DNA of 64,000 bases from an uncultured Flavobacteriaceae bacterium (GCA_934675205.1 CAKUPQ010000003.1:186001-250000), one strand, 5' to 3'. Shown: positions 1 through 9,575, counted from the first letter of the stretch. The notes: a model not told the origin generated them from the letters alone. Translations and numbers: made by a program.

Positions 1-1
1 T

Positions 2-484
2 AGTTCAGGAAATTTAAAACCGAGAATTTATATCTGGAGTGATAATTTACCCGATTCGGAGCTTAAAAATGTTGTGATTTTAGCTAATTTTGAAGTTACG
101 GCTCAGGATATTGTCCCTGATTTTCCTTATACCGGAACGTGGCACAACCTGATGAACGATACTTCGATCAACGTAACCAATACGTCTGCTCCCTTAAGTT
201 TACAACCCGGAGAATTCAGAATTTACGGAAACCAACAGGCAACTTTGTCATCAGAAGATTTTGTTGTTGAGCAACAATTAAAAATGTACCCGAATCCTGC
301 TAACGATTATATTGCGTTTAACCAAGATACCAAAGAAGTTTTGGTTTACAATATTTCGGGGCAGATTGTAAAGCGTTTTGACGGAAGAATGGCTTATAAT
401 CTTTTCTATATCGGAGATTTAAGCAACGGAATATATATCGTAAAAACCGATAATCAGAACAGCTTAAAGTTAGTAAAACAGTAA
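2..484 (+). CDS. Partial: C-terminus of secreted alpha-amylase-like protein with T9SS sorting domain
   Basis: The reading frame is open from the window edge, so only the last 160 residues are seen and the start lies upstream. The first half (NVVILANFEV, then an FPYTG..W.NLM stretch and LQPGEFRIYGN) resembles the all-beta C-terminal domain of bacterial alpha-amylases. The last 70 residues form a type A type IX secretion sorting domain: MYPNPA, then VYNISGQ, then LSNGIYIVK. The product is therefore probably exported through the outer membrane by the gliding-associated T9SS and cell-bound or released. The amylase assignment is inferred from the tail only; the T9SS signal is clear. A strong hairpin terminator follows the stop. 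Confidence 0.75.
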   Translation, partial: SSGNLKPRIYIWSDNLPDSELKNVVILANFEVTAQDIVPDFPYTGTWHNLMNDTSINVTNTSAPLSLQPGEFRIYGNQQATLSSEDFVVEQQLKMYPNPANDYIAFNQDTKEVLVYNISGQIVKRFDGRMAYNLFYIGDLSNGIYIVKTDNQNSLKLVKQ

Positions 485-493
485 ATGTCGTAG

Positions 494-566
494 AGACGGA
501 TAATTCCGTCTGTATAAAAATCAAAAGTCCGTCAGTTCAATTCACGAACTGACGGACTTTTGATTT
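494..566. terminator. Tandem hairpins, bidirectional terminator
   Basis: A 7-bp hairpin (arms 494-500 and 505-511) is followed by a perfect 21-bp inverted repeat (518-538 and 546-566, 7-nt loop). The outer bases of the large hairpin are A/T runs on both sides. It lies between two convergent genes and can serve both. Confidence 0.8.
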
Positions 567-591
567 GTGGTTAATGGCTTTTGCCTAATGC

Positions 592-2730
592 CTATTTCTT
601 AATTCCTTCTAAATCTAAAAGGAAAGCATATTCTTTAGCTACTTCTTTCAGAGCCTCGAAACGTCCTGACGCACCTCCGTGACCTGCATCCATATTGGTA
701 TCAAGGAATAACAGATTATTATCGGTTTTCACAGCTCGAAGTTTTGCAACCCATTTGGCAGGTTCCCAATACTGCACTTGTGAATCGTGCAATCCTGTTG
801 AAACATACATATTCGGATAATCCTGAGCTATGACGTTATCATAAGGCGAATACGAAAGCATATAATCGTAATATTCCTTTTCGTTCGGATTTCCCCATTC
901 GTCATATTCTCCGGTAGTAAGCGGAATACTGTCATCAAGCATTGTAGTTACCACATCAACAAAAGGAACTTGTGCTACAACTCCGTTGTATAGTTCAGGA
1001 TTCATATTGATAATCGCTCCCATCAGCAATCCTCCTGCAGAACCTCCCATTGCATACAAATGCTTGTCAGAAGTATATTTTTGGTCGATTACAAATTTCG
1101 AACAGTCAATAAAATCGGTAAACGTATTTTTCTTGTTTAAGAGTTTTCCGTTTTCATACCAAGGTCTTCCCAAATCTTCTCCTCCTCTGATGTGAGCAAT
1201 CGCATAGATGAATCCTCTGTCCAAAAGACTTAATCTCGTAGTTGAAAAATAAGGGTCCATAGAAGCTCCATACGACCCGTAAGCATATAACAACAACGGA
1301 TTTTTCCCGTCTTTTTTGATGCCTTTTTTGTAAATCATCGAAATTGGAACTTTCGTTCCGTCTGTGGCTGTTGCCCAAACTCTTTCTTCAACATAATTGT
1401 CTTTGTCGAATTTTCCTCCCAAAACTTCTTGTTCTTTCAGAACTTTTTTTGCTTTGGTTTTCATATCGAATTCAATTACCGAAGACGGAGTTTTTAACGA
1501 CTGATAACCATAACGTAATTTATCCGTATTAAAATCTAAATTCGTAGTGGTGTAAGCAGTATAAGTTTCGCTTTCAAACGGAAGATAATATTCCTGTCCG
1601 TTCCAAGGTTTGATACGGATATTGTTCAGACCTTTTTTATTATCTCTTTCACTTATAACCAAATAATCTTTGAAAATGTCAATTCCCTCCAAAAGAACAT
1701 CATCTCTGTGAGGAATCAAATCCGTCCAGTTCTCTTGAGTGGTAGCATTTTCGGGAGTGGTCATCAGTTTGAAATTTGTAGCTTTGTCCTTATTGGTTAC
1801 GATATAGAATTTTCCGTTGTAATAATCAATTCCGTATTCCAGACCTCTTGTTCTTGGTTGAAAAACTTTGAATTTTCCGTCAGGATTATTTGCGTCAAGA
1901 ATCTGATATTCGCTAGTAAGTGTACTTCCCGAGCCGATAATCAGATATTTTTTAGAGATTTCGGTATAAACGAATGTATTAAAAGTATCGTCTTTTTCGT
2001 GGAAAATCAGCACATCATCACTTTGAGAGGTTCCGATTTTGTGTTTGTAAATCTTATCCGAACGAAGTGTTTGAGCATCTTTTCCGGTATAAAACAGTGT
2101 TTTGTTGTCATTAGCCCAAGCTGTTCCTCCTGTTACACCCTCGATTTTATCGGATAGAATTTCCCCTGTTTCGAGATTTTTAATCTGAACCGTATAAATC
2201 CTGCGACTTACATTATCAACAGCAAAAGAAGCGAATTTATTATCAGGACTTACATTTACTCCTGCCAAATGGAAATAGCTTTGTCCCTCTGCCATTTTGT
2301 TGCAGTCGAACATAATTTCTTCGGGAGCGTCCATACTTCCTTTTTTACGGGTATGAATCGGATAATCTTTTCCGGTTTCGTAGCGGGTGATGTACCAATA
2401 TCCGTTATAAAAATACGGAACAGATGAATCATCTTCTTTGATACGCCCTTTCATTTCTTCGAAAAGCGAATTCTGAAGCTCTTTGGTATGAGCGGTCATT
2501 TTTTGGTAATATTCGTTTTCTGCATTCAGGTAGTCGATTACTTCCTGATTTTCTCTTTGGTTTAACCAAAAATAATTGTCGGTACGTTGACCTTCGTGTT
2601 CCTCTAAAATCGTAGGAACTATTTTGGCAATAGGGGGCTGGATTTCATTTGTCATTTCTTCTTTGTTTTCTTTTTTGCAGGAAGTTGCAAAAATAAGACA
2701 AACCGAGCTTAATAAAAGCGATTTTTTCAT
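592..2730 (-). CDS. ptrB: Prolyl oligopeptidase family serine peptidase (oligopeptidase B), lipoprotein
   Basis: This is a 712-aa S9A-family peptidase, expected to cleave short peptides after basic residues in the periplasm. The N-terminal half is the beta-propeller gate and the C-terminal third the alpha/beta hydrolase. The catalytic triad is visible as S564 in GGSAGG, D649 in HDSQVQYW and H684 in AGHGG. The start was moved six codons in from the longest frame, because MKKSLLLSSVCLIFATSC then forms a proper lipoprotein signal with its lipid-attachment Cys. It converges with the upstream amylase-like gene and is divergent from ybaB. Confidence 0.93.
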   Translation of the reverse strand: MKKSLLLSSVCLIFATSCKKENKEEMTNEIQPPIAKIVPTILEEHEGQRTDNYFWLNQRENQEVIDYLNAENEYYQKMTAHTKELQNSLFEEMKGRIKEDDSSVPYFYNGYWYITRYETGKDYPIHTRKKGSMDAPEEIMFDCNKMAEGQSYFHLAGVNVSPDNKFASFAVDNVSRRIYTVQIKNLETGEILSDKIEGVTGGTAWANDNKTLFYTGKDAQTLRSDKIYKHKIGTSQSDDVLIFHEKDDTFNTFVYTEISKKYLIIGSGSTLTSEYQILDANNPDGKFKVFQPRTRGLEYGIDYYNGKFYIVTNKDKATNFKLMTTPENATTQENWTDLIPHRDDVLLEGIDIFKDYLVISERDNKKGLNNIRIKPWNGQEYYLPFESETYTAYTTTNLDFNTDKLRYGYQSLKTPSSVIEFDMKTKAKKVLKEQEVLGGKFDKDNYVEERVWATATDGTKVPISMIYKKGIKKDGKNPLLLYAYGSYGASMDPYFSTTRLSLLDRGFIYAIAHIRGGEDLGRPWYENGKLLNKKNTFTDFIDCSKFVIDQKYTSDKHLYAMGGSAGGLLMGAIINMNPELYNGVVAQVPFVDVVTTMLDDSIPLTTGEYDEWGNPNEKEYYDYMLSYSPYDNVIAQDYPNMYVSTGLHDSQVQYWEPAKWVAKLRAVKTDNNLLFLDTNMDAGHGGASGRFEALKEVAKEYAFLLDLEGIKK

Positions 2731-2832
2731 ATTGTGTGATTTTATCAATTTATGTATTAGTAGTAAAAGTAAGAATTTGTTACAACTTTGAATTTTAAAC
2801 TAACTTTAAACCAACTTTAAACATCTATTCCT

Positions 2833-2840
2833 TAAATTTG
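2833..2840 (+). promoter_or_regulatory. Predicted -7 box of the ybaB-prfB promoter
   Basis: TAAATTTG matches the Bacteroidota TAnnTTTG consensus exactly and lies 27 bases before the ybaB start. No clear -33 TTG is seen at the usual spacing. Confidence 0.55.
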
Positions 2841-2867
2841 CATTTACTAAAAAAATAAAACAAGTTT

Positions 2868-3170
2868 ATGGATTTAATGGGAATGATGGGCAAACTCAAA
2901 GAAGCTCAAAAAAAGATTGAAGAAACAAAAGTTCGTTTAGATACGGTTTTGATTGATGAGCAGAGTTCGGACAGACTTTTGAAAGTAACAATGACAGCCA
3001 ACCGAAAAATCAAAAATATTTCTGTTGATGATTCGCTTTTGGAAGACAAAGAACAGTTGGAAGATTATCTGGTTACGGTTTTGAACAAAGCTATCGAAAG
3101 AGCTACGAATATCAATGAAGCCGAACTTGCAGCCGTTGCAAAAGAAGGAATGCCTAATTTACCTTTTTAA
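2868..3170 (+). CDS. ybaB: YbaB/EbfC family nucleoid-associated protein
   Basis: A 100-aa protein of the usual length for YbaB/EbfC, a small dimeric DNA-binding protein that coats the nucleoid. It begins with [19 protein letters not shown], the family's N-terminal helix, and keeps the conserved V.MTANRKIK...ID-type core and the C-terminal helix with NKAIE. The stop codon overlaps the prfB start by one base (TAATG), so the two are probably co-transcribed and translationally coupled. This differs from the dnaX-ybaB-recR arrangement of many bacteria. Confidence 0.92.
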   Translation: MDLMGMMGKLKEAQKKIEETKVRLDTVLIDEQSSDRLLKVTMTANRKIKNISVDDSLLEDKEQLEDYLVTVLNKAIERATNINEAELAAVAKEGMPNLPF

Positions 3171-4261
3171 TGATTACAACAGACAACATAAAAGATATTG
3201 CTCAAAGGGTTGAGGCTTTGGAGAGTTATTTGGATATTGAAAGAAAACGGATTCAGATAGCCAATGAAGAAGAAAAAACCTTTGCACCCGATTTTTGGAA
3301 CAATCCGAAAGAGGCTGAAATTATCGTAAAAAATCTACGTACCGAAAAAAAATGGGTTTCCGACTACGAAAAAGCAGTTGCAGATTCAGAGGAATTGCAG
3401 TTGGCTTACGAGTTTTACAAAGAGGGAGGATTCACAGAAGAGGAACTCGAAGAGCAATACAAAGCGACGCTAAAGCACCTTGAAGATATTGAATTCAGAA
3501 ATATGCTTTCTGATGAGGGAGACAGTATGAGTGCTGTTTTGCAGATTACAGCAGGAGCAGGAGGAACGGAAAGCAACGATTGGGCTTCGATGTTGATGCG
3601 TATGTATTTGATGTGGGGCGAGAGTAACGGTTACAAAATCAAGGAACTGAACTTTCAGGAGGGAGATGTGGCAGGAATTAAAACCGTTACGTTGGAATTT
3701 GAGGGAGATTTTGCTTTTGGATATTTGAAAGGAGAAAACGGAGTACATCGTTTGGTAAGGATTTCGCCTTTTGACAGCAATGCAAAACGACATACTTCGT
3801 TTGCTTCGGTTTATGTATATCCGCTTGTTGATGATACGATTGAAATCGAAATAAGTCCTGCTGATATTGAGATTACGACAGCTCGTTCGAGTGGGGCAGG
3901 AGGGCAGAACGTAAACAAGGTGGAAACCAAAGTTCAGTTACTCCACAAACCGACAGGAATTCAGATTCAGTGTTCGGAAACCCGTTCGCAACACGACAAT
4001 AGAGAGAGGGCAATGCAAATGTTACGTTCGCAATTATACGAAATCGAGCTTAAAAAACGTTTGGAACAAAGAGCTGATATTGAAGCAGGGAAAATGAAAA
4101 TCGAATGGGGCTCTCAAATCCGTAATTATGTAATGCACCCTTATAAGCTCGTGAAAGATGTTCGTACAGCTTACGAAACAAGTGATGTGGAGGCTGTAAT
4201 GGACGGAGAAATTGACGAATTTCTGAAAGCCTATTTGATGTTAATGGGACAAAAGGAGTAA
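3170..4261 (+). CDS. prfB: Peptide chain release factor 2
   Basis: The 363-aa protein recognises UGA and UAA stop codons and triggers peptide release. The SPF stop-codon discriminator is visible in [12 protein letters not shown] and the catalytic GGQ in [11 protein letters not shown]. The gene is one continuous frame from ATG. The place where many prfB genes carry the programmed +1 frameshift (a CTTTGA slip with in-frame TGA near codon 25) reads AGT TAT TTG GAT here, so the autoregulatory frameshift is absent. It starts within the ybaB stop codon. Confidence 0.95.
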   Translation: MITTDNIKDIAQRVEALESYLDIERKRIQIANEEEKTFAPDFWNNPKEAEIIVKNLRTEKKWVSDYEKAVADSEELQLAYEFYKEGGFTEEELEEQYKATLKHLEDIEFRNMLSDEGDSMSAVLQITAGAGGTESNDWASMLMRMYLMWGESNGYKIKELNFQEGDVAGIKTVTLEFEGDFAFGYLKGENGVHRLVRISPFDSNAKRHTSFASVYVYPLVDDTIEIEISPADIEITTARSSGAGGQNVNKVETKVQLLHKPTGIQIQCSETRSQHDNRERAMQMLRSQLYEIELKKRLEQRADIEAGKMKIEWGSQIRNYVMHPYKLVKDVRTAYETSDVEAVMDGEIDEFLKAYLMLMGQKE

Positions 4262-4333
4262 TTTAGTGAACAGTTTACAGTAAACAGTTTTTTTGACTGT
4301 CAACTGTCAACTGTCAACTGTCAACTGTCAACT
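4262..4333 (+). repeat. Intergenic short-period repeat with five 7-bp tandem units
   Basis: An inverted pair (CAGTTTAC / GTAAACAG) is followed by five perfect tandem copies of ACTGTCA (4296-4330). It fills the gap between prfB and a glycosyltransferase and belongs to the mosaic intergenic repeat family seen throughout the window. Confidence 0.85.
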
Positions 4334-4339
4334 AATAAA

Positions 4340-5335
4340 ATGAAATTATCATTAATCATACCCGTTTATAATCGTCCAGATGAAATTGATGAGCTTTTGG
4401 AAAGTTTGTCAAAGCAGGATTTTACGGATACTTACGAAATAGTAATTGTTGAAGACGGTTCGTCTTCGGGTTGCAAATCGGTTATTGAGAAGTATTCCGA
4501 TTTGAATATTTCGTATTTCTACAAACCCAATTCAGGTCCGGGAGATTCCCGAAATTTCGGAATGCGAAATGCAAAAGGCGATTATTTCATTATTTTGGAT
4601 TCAGATTGTATTTTACCAAGTGATTATTTATCCGAAGTAAAAAAATCGTTGGAAAACGATTTTGTGGATTCTTTCGGAGGAGTTGATGATGCAGACCAAA
4701 GTTTTTCGGATATTCAAAAAGCCATAAATTTTGCGATGACTTCCGTAATCACAACAGGAGGAATCAGAGGAGGCTCGGAAAATTTAGTGAAATTCCAACC
4801 AAGAAGTTTCAATATGGGGATTTCCAAAAAAGCCTTTGAAACCTCAAACGGATTCGGAAACATACACCCGGGAGAAGACCCTGATTTGGCAATCAGATTG
4901 TGGGATTTAGGATTTGAAACACGCCTTTTTAAAAACGTAAAAGTCTATCATAAACGTAGAATCAGCTGGGAAAAATTTCAGATTCAAGTGCATAAATTCG
5001 GGAAAGCGAGAGTAATACTGAACAACTGGCATCCGAGGTATGTAAAACTAACATTTTTATTTCCAAGTATGTTTTTAATCGGATTTGTGCTTTCGTTTAT
5101 TATGGCTTTGTTTGGATCAGGTTTTTTCTTTGGATTATACGTATTGTACTTTATACTATGTTTGGTGCTTTCGACTATACAAAACAAAAATCTTAAGATA
5201 GGATTACTATCGGTTTATGCTGTCGGAATACAATTTTATGGGTACGGAACAGGATTTTTAAAAGCTTTTTATAAGATAAATATACAGCGAAAACAGCCCG
5301 AAGAAGCACTTCCGGAGATGTTTTTTAAACCTTAA
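4340..5335 (+). CDS. Family 2 glycosyltransferase, membrane-associated
   Basis: A 331-aa GT-A fold inverting glycosyltransferase. The N-terminus (MKLSLIIPVYNRPDE) and EDGSS loop bind the nucleotide sugar; the DSD metal motif is in ILDSDCILP and the acceptor loop motif in HPGEDPDLA. Two hydrophobic helices near residues 235-282 anchor it to the inner membrane, leaving a short basic cytoplasmic tail. It probably acts in surface polysaccharide or glycolipid synthesis, but the substrate cannot be told. It lies 11 bases before a small unknown gene, so the two may share a transcript. Confidence 0.88.
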   Translation: MKLSLIIPVYNRPDEIDELLESLSKQDFTDTYEIVIVEDGSSSGCKSVIEKYSDLNISYFYKPNSGPGDSRNFGMRNAKGDYFIILDSDCILPSDYLSEVKKSLENDFVDSFGGVDDADQSFSDIQKAINFAMTSVITTGGIRGGSENLVKFQPRSFNMGISKKAFETSNGFGNIHPGEDPDLAIRLWDLGFETRLFKNVKVYHKRRISWEKFQIQVHKFGKARVILNNWHPRYVKLTFLFPSMFLIGFVLSFIMALFGSGFFFGLYVLYFILCLVLSTIQNKNLKIGLLSVYAVGIQFYGYGTGFLKAFYKINIQRKQPEEALPEMFFKP

Positions 5336-5346
5336 ACTAAATAAGT

Positions 5347-5688
5347 ATGGAAAATATGAATGTACAAGAAATGATTTATAGTCAAATGAATCATTTTTTA
5401 GATAAATCAACGGATCAAAACGGGCAAGTTTCGTATGAAACTGTAATAGACATTGCTTCCTGGACAGGAGCTTACATCATTAGACAAAGACATGTCCAAA
5501 ACGGAAATATTTCGGAAGACGAAATGCAACTTGTTTTGGGAACAATCGGTAATTTTTGTAAGGAAAATTTCGGAGATGACTTTACTCAAGAAGATTTCGA
5601 TACCGTAAAATCTAAATCGTTAGAACTACTACAAACACCAACCTTCGATTCGGATTCAAGAGAATATTTCGGTCAGTTTTATAGATAA
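5347..5688 (+). CDS. Small conserved-looking protein of unknown function
   Basis: A 113-aa acidic, soluble protein with no signal peptide or membrane segment. It appears mainly helical (MIYSQMNHFLDK, an IASWTGAYIIRQRH stretch and DFDTVKSKSLELL). No family is recognised. It follows the glycosyltransferase by 11 bases on the same strand, has normal codon use for the window and no overlapping competitor, so it is probably a real gene, co-transcribed with its neighbour. Confidence 0.65.
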   Translation: MENMNVQEMIYSQMNHFLDKSTDQNGQVSYETVIDIASWTGAYIIRQRHVQNGNISEDEMQLVLGTIGNFCKENFGDDFTQEDFDTVKSKSLELLQTPTFDSDSREYFGQFYR

Positions 5689-5702
5689 TTTTATTCACGT
5701 AT

Positions 5703-5794
5703 CGTCATTGCGAACGGAACGTAGTGGAGTGTGGCAATCTCAATGAATATTTTAGATTGCTTTGCTTCGTACCTCGCAACTCCTCGCAATGACA
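5703..5794. repeat. GTCATTGCGA-type interspersed inverted repeat
   Basis: A 92-bp imperfect palindrome whose ends are GTCATTGCGA (5704-5713) and TCGCAATGAC (5784-5793), with inner arms around GGCAATCT and AGATTGCTTTGC. It matches a palindromic repeat dispersed in many unrelated bacterial genomes. It encodes nothing and may act as a transcription barrier after the 113-aa gene. Confidence 0.8.
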
Positions 5795-5859
5795 GATTCA
5801 TAATTGGAACAACTTTTGTTTAGTTTCAAATCGTTATATTTACTGAAAATTATTTGGAT

Positions 5860-7128
5860 ATGAATTTTACTTTTAAAAATCTCTTGTCTGTTGTTACTGT
5901 TTTTGTTTTTTTGTCTTGTAACGGACAAAAAGTGGAAAGTCAAAATTGGATAGGCAAGGAAAGAATATCTTATGAGAACCAAGTTATCAGAGTAGGTGCA
6001 GAAAATTATAAAACATATCTATCTTTATTTGGAAATAAAAAAATAGGCATAGTTACTAATCAAACAGGTATCGTTATTGAACCACAATACATTATAAATA
6101 CAGCTCTTCCTACACCAAAAGATAAAATTACAAGTATAGATACTTTGAGCATTGTAGATTTGTTATTGTATAATAATGTAAATATCCAAAAAATCTTTGC
6201 TCCCGAACACGGATTCAGAGGAACAGCAGATGCAGGGGAACTTATTAAAGACGGAAAAGATACAAAAACAGGACTTCCGATAATTTCCCTTTACGGAAAC
6301 AACAAAAAACCAACCAAAGAACAGCTTTCGGGAATTGATATAATGGTTTTTGACTTGCAAGATGTAGGAGCAAGGTTTTATACTTATATTTCTTCGTTGC
6401 ATTATCTGATGGAGGCTTGTGCCGAAAATAATATTCCGCTTATAGTTTTAGACCGACCAAATCCTAACGGAAATATCATTGACGGGCCAACTTTAGAAAT
6501 GGAACACAAAAGTTTTGTCGGAATGCACCCGATTCCTGTACTTCACGGAATGACAATCGGAGAATATGCCCAAATGATAAACGGAGAAAAATGGCTCAAA
6601 AACGGAATCCAATGTGATTTAACTATTATCGAATGCGTAAATTATACACGTGATATGGCTTATAGTCTGCCTGTTCCACCCTCTCCAAATCTTCCGAATG
6701 ACCAAGCAGTAAATCTGTATGCAAGTCTTTGTTTTTTTGAAGGAACGAATGTAAGTGTAGGTAGAGGAACAGATAAACAATTCCAAATTTTTGGTTCTCC
6801 GTTTCTAAAAAATATGGATTTCAAGTTTACTCCAAAACCAAATTTAGGAGCAAAAGACCCAATGCATAACGGAAAAGAATGTTTCGGAAGAGATTTGTCA
6901 GAAGCTGAAAACGTAGATAAATTAGAACTGAAATGGCTAATTGAGGCATACAATACTACATCGGATAAAACAAAATTTTTCAATAATTTCTTTGTAAAAT
7001 TAGCAGGAACAAAAAAACTGCAACAACAAATAGAACAAGGATTATCCGAAATCGAAATCCGTAAAACGTGGGAAAAAGATTTGGAAAAATTCAAAGAAAT
7101 CAGAAAGAAATATTTGATTTATGAATAG
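5860..7128 (+). CDS. namZ: DUF1343 family lipoprotein, probable exo-beta-N-acetylmuramidase NamZ
   Basis: A 422-aa protein of the YbbC/DUF1343 family, whose characterised member NamZ removes terminal MurNAc from peptidoglycan fragments. Conserved blocks seen are IGIVTNQTG, FAPEHGFRG, FDLQDVGARFYTY and VLDRPNPNG. The chosen start is ATG at 5860 rather than TTG two codons upstream; the signal peptide ends in FLSCNG, a lipobox, so it should be an envelope lipoprotein. It stands alone between two repeats and converges with the ABC transporter genes. Confidence 0.85.
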   Translation: MNFTFKNLLSVVTVFVFLSCNGQKVESQNWIGKERISYENQVIRVGAENYKTYLSLFGNKKIGIVTNQTGIVIEPQYIINTALPTPKDKITSIDTLSIVDLLLYNNVNIQKIFAPEHGFRGTADAGELIKDGKDTKTGLPIISLYGNNKKPTKEQLSGIDIMVFDLQDVGARFYTYISSLHYLMEACAENNIPLIVLDRPNPNGNIIDGPTLEMEHKSFVGMHPIPVLHGMTIGEYAQMINGEKWLKNGIQCDLTIIECVNYTRDMAYSLPVPPSPNLPNDQAVNLYASLCFFEGTNVSVGRGTDKQFQIFGSPFLKNMDFKFTPKPNLGAKDPMHNGKECFGRDLSEAENVDKLELKWLIEAYNTTSDKTKFFNNFFVKLAGTKKLQQQIEQGLSEIEIRKTWEKDLEKFKEIRKKYLIYE

Positions 7129-7187
7129 TTACGAATTTTACGAATTTTTATAAATGTATATTCGTAAAATCCGTATAGATTCGTAGC
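7129..7187. terminator. Imperfect hairpin of TTACGAATT units between convergent genes
   Basis: Repeats of TTACGAATT on one side face TTCGTAAAATCCGTATAGATTCGTA on the other, giving a long imperfect stem. It is both a plausible bidirectional terminator and a member of the short-period intergenic repeats. Confidence 0.6.
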
Positions 7188-7188
7188 A

Positions 7189-7884
7189 TTATACCGCAAA
7201 AAACGTTTCCAGCTCTTTTAAAGTTTCTTCGGAAGTCTGAATATCTTTAACGATTTCGCCTTTATTCAATGCTACAATTCTGTTGGAAACTTCAACCGTA
7301 TGTGCCAAATCGTGGGAAGAAACCAAAATTGTTACATCGGGATTATCGGCTAATTCTTTGATAATTCTTTTTAGTCTGATTTGGGTTGTTGGATCGAGGT
7401 TGGCAAATGGCTCGTCCAAAATGATTACTTCCGGATTTCCGATAAGGGTTGCAATAATTCCGACTTTTTTCTGGTTTCCTTTTGATAAATCACGAAGATA
7501 TTTTTTGTTGTTCAGAATTTCATCATTAAAAAATTCGTTGTGTTTTTCCAAAAGTGCGTCAATATCAGCTTTGTTTTGTCCTCTTAAATCTCCGATAAAA
7601 TAGAAATATTCTTCGGGAGTCAAATATCCGATAAGGAAACTTTCATCAATAAAAGCGGAGGTAAAAGGTTTCCAGTCTTCGCTTAAATGCACTTGGATTC
7701 CGTTGCTGGTAATGTTTCCCGTACTTGGCTGAATCAAATCCAAAAGCAAAGAAAAAAACGTAGTTTTTCCAGCTCCGTTGTTTCCGACAAGTCCAAAACT
7801 TTCTCCTTTTTTGATTTCTAAATTATTGATGTTCAGAACAGTTGTTCCGTTGTATGTCTTGGTTAAATTATTTACTTGTATCAT
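7189..7884 (-). CDS. ABC transporter ATP-binding protein
   Basis: A 231-aa ATPase subunit. Walker A is GNNGAGKTT, the signature LSKGNQKK, Walker B VIILDEP followed by the D-loop FANLDP, and the switch His lies in SSHDLAH. The start is the ATG at 7884; the longer frame upstream runs only through repeat DNA. The signature Q/K variant and the short length are typical of export or bacitracin-type ABC-2 ATPases. It sits directly downstream of the DUF5687-like permease gene and should pair with it; the substrate is unknown. Confidence 0.92.
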   Translation of the reverse strand: MIQVNNLTKTYNGTTVLNINNLEIKKGESFGLVGNNGAGKTTFFSLLLDLIQPSTGNITSNGIQVHLSEDWKPFTSAFIDESFLIGYLTPEEYFYFIGDLRGQNKADIDALLEKHNEFFNDEILNNKKYLRDLSKGNQKKVGIIATLIGNPEVIILDEPFANLDPTTQIRLKRIIKELADNPDVTILVSSHDLAHTVEVSNRIVALNKGEIVKDIQTSEETLKELETFFAV

Positions 7885-7911
7885 TTTTTTGTTTTTTTTG
7901 TATATTGTATT

Positions 7912-7957
7912 TCTGTATATTGTAAACTGTGACTGAAAACTGCGACTGAAAACTGAA
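7912..7957. repeat. Mosaic intergenic repeat (ACTGAAAACTGCG type)
   Basis: The gap between permease and ATPase holds AACTGTGACTGAAAACTGCGACTGAAAACTG. Positions 7933-7950 are the exact reverse complement of an 18-mer found at 10428-10445 and 47802-47819. Confidence 0.85.
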
Positions 7958-9442
7958 TTAGCTTTCCTGTTGTTTAAATCCTGCAATCATTCCGTATTTT
8001 TTGGTTTTGTAGGATTCTACGATTTTGGGCATTATTACATTTCTTAAAAGAATTCCGATGATTCCGATAGTAGCAAGTGAAATAGTGGCAATCTGCCATT
8101 CAAATATCCAATAGATGATAAACCATATTGCTAACGGAAACAAAAGCAACGGAAATCCGAGAATCCATTGTGTTGTTCCTGTTCCCTGATAGTTCATAAA
8201 CGGACTTTTATCCAAATCAATCCGTTTTTTGTTGAACGACCCTGCATATAAAATCAGAGGAACATTTACTCCTGCATTATAGACTGCACAAGCCAAATGA
8301 ATAAGCAGAATATTCCAACCGAAATAAACATAAGGAGTAGTTAAAATACTCATCACAACAATCGAAAAATACATCAAACCTGCTTTAGATTCTAAATATT
8401 GCTTTAACGGAATATTTTGCGACATCATCATCGAATAATAACCGCTATCCCAAGCAGGAATGAATTGTCCGAAGTTGATAACGAAAATTCCCGTGATAAA
8501 AATTCCGACAAAAAGGGGTACCCAATTTGAATCAGCATAGATAGGTTGGGTATAAAAAATCAGTCCGTAAGCAGCAAACAGAAGGCACATATAAATCGTA
8601 GATTTCGGACGTTTGTTTCTCCAAATCAGCTTTAAATCGTTTTGTAGGAACGGAGCAATATCCCCGAATTTTTTGGTCCATGACAAATCGGTTGCTTCAA
8701 CTTTGGTTGATTTTCCTTTCAGCCCCGAATCGAGATAGAAATTATTTTTCAAATAACTAAAATTCCAATAATACAATCCGACAGCAATCAGAACAGGAAC
8801 AATAGCCAAAAACGGATTTTCAACCATAAAATTCATTATTCCTCCAATAAATTCACTCACTTTGAAAACCTCAAAATATTCTAATCCGATAAGAATCAGG
8901 ACTGAAATCACATAAGGTAAAAAGGCTTTTATGTTTTCTGCAAATTTCTTTTTGATAAGAAAATTAGCAAAATTAATGACTAAAACTAACGAAAGCATTG
9001 CAATTGTCCACCCAACAATCTGAATAACAGAGTAATCGCCTTTGGAGATACACCAAATTCCAAACGGAATAATAGCAAGTGGAGCTAAAATATTATAAAA
9101 CGAAAAGATGCTTTTTGTCAAAACGAAATGAATAATAGTTTTTCGTTTGATGTTGTTTATCATTAAAGGTTTGATGTTCAAAACAGGAAGTGTTTGCAAC
9201 ATAAAACGCATAAATAATTCCGATACAATCCAAATTGCAACGAAATTGTTGAAAGTTTCCATTGGTTTTTGATTCGGAAAAAACTCTTCAAGCATAGGGT
9301 AGAGAGCTATCCCAAGAATTAAGAATGAAAACATAAAATATACTGCCAAAAACCCCATAAAGATTTTGAGTCCGATACTTTTTCCTAAACTTGCAGAACG
9401 AAAAAAGGCTTTCCATTCGAGTTGTAAAAAACGTTTAAACAT
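7958..9442 (-). CDS. ABC transporter permease, DUF5687-like
   Basis: A 494-aa polytopic membrane protein with about a dozen hydrophobic segments and a conserved N-terminus MFKRFLQLEWKAFFR. It looks like the DUF5687 permeases of Bacteroidota that accompany ABC-2 type ATPases. Its only partner candidate is the ATPase gene that follows on the same strand. No substrate can be inferred. The start at 9442 is the first ATG and keeps the amphipathic N-terminal helix. Confidence 0.85.
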   Translation of the reverse strand: MFKRFLQLEWKAFFRSASLGKSIGLKIFMGFLAVYFMFSFLILGIALYPMLEEFFPNQKPMETFNNFVAIWIVSELFMRFMLQTLPVLNIKPLMINNIKRKTIIHFVLTKSIFSFYNILAPLAIIPFGIWCISKGDYSVIQIVGWTIAMLSLVLVINFANFLIKKKFAENIKAFLPYVISVLILIGLEYFEVFKVSEFIGGIMNFMVENPFLAIVPVLIAVGLYYWNFSYLKNNFYLDSGLKGKSTKVEATDLSWTKKFGDIAPFLQNDLKLIWRNKRPKSTIYMCLLFAAYGLIFYTQPIYADSNWVPLFVGIFITGIFVINFGQFIPAWDSGYYSMMMSQNIPLKQYLESKAGLMYFSIVVMSILTTPYVYFGWNILLIHLACAVYNAGVNVPLILYAGSFNKKRIDLDKSPFMNYQGTGTTQWILGFPLLLFPLAIWFIIYWIFEWQIATISLATIGIIGILLRNVIMPKIVESYKTKKYGMIAGFKQQES

Positions 9443-9447
9443 AATTT

Positions 9448-9508
9448 TAATGGTTAATGATTAAAGGTTAATAGTTTGCAAACTGAAAACTGCGATCGTA
9501 AACTAATT
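9448..9508. repeat. Mosaic intergenic repeat
   Basis: TGGTTAATGATTAAAGGTTAATAG units followed by AACTGAAAACTGCGATCGTAAACT, sharing words with the copies at 7912-7957 and 10425-10465. It lies between two divergent genes. Confidence 0.7.
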
Positions 9509-9575
9509 TACCTATTGGTACACAAAATAAATTTTTGTTACAGAAAAAGATTATTATTTTTGAATCGAAAATTAA

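Noticed and set aside
4296..4330. Five ACTGTCA copies as a CRISPR-like array
   Set aside because: Units are 7 bp and directly adjacent with no spacers, and no cas genes are present; it is a short tandem repeat.
5752..5982. 76-aa minus-strand frame ending in the palindrome at 5703-5794
   Set aside because: It translates the dispersed repeat and the antisense of a lipoprotein signal peptide.
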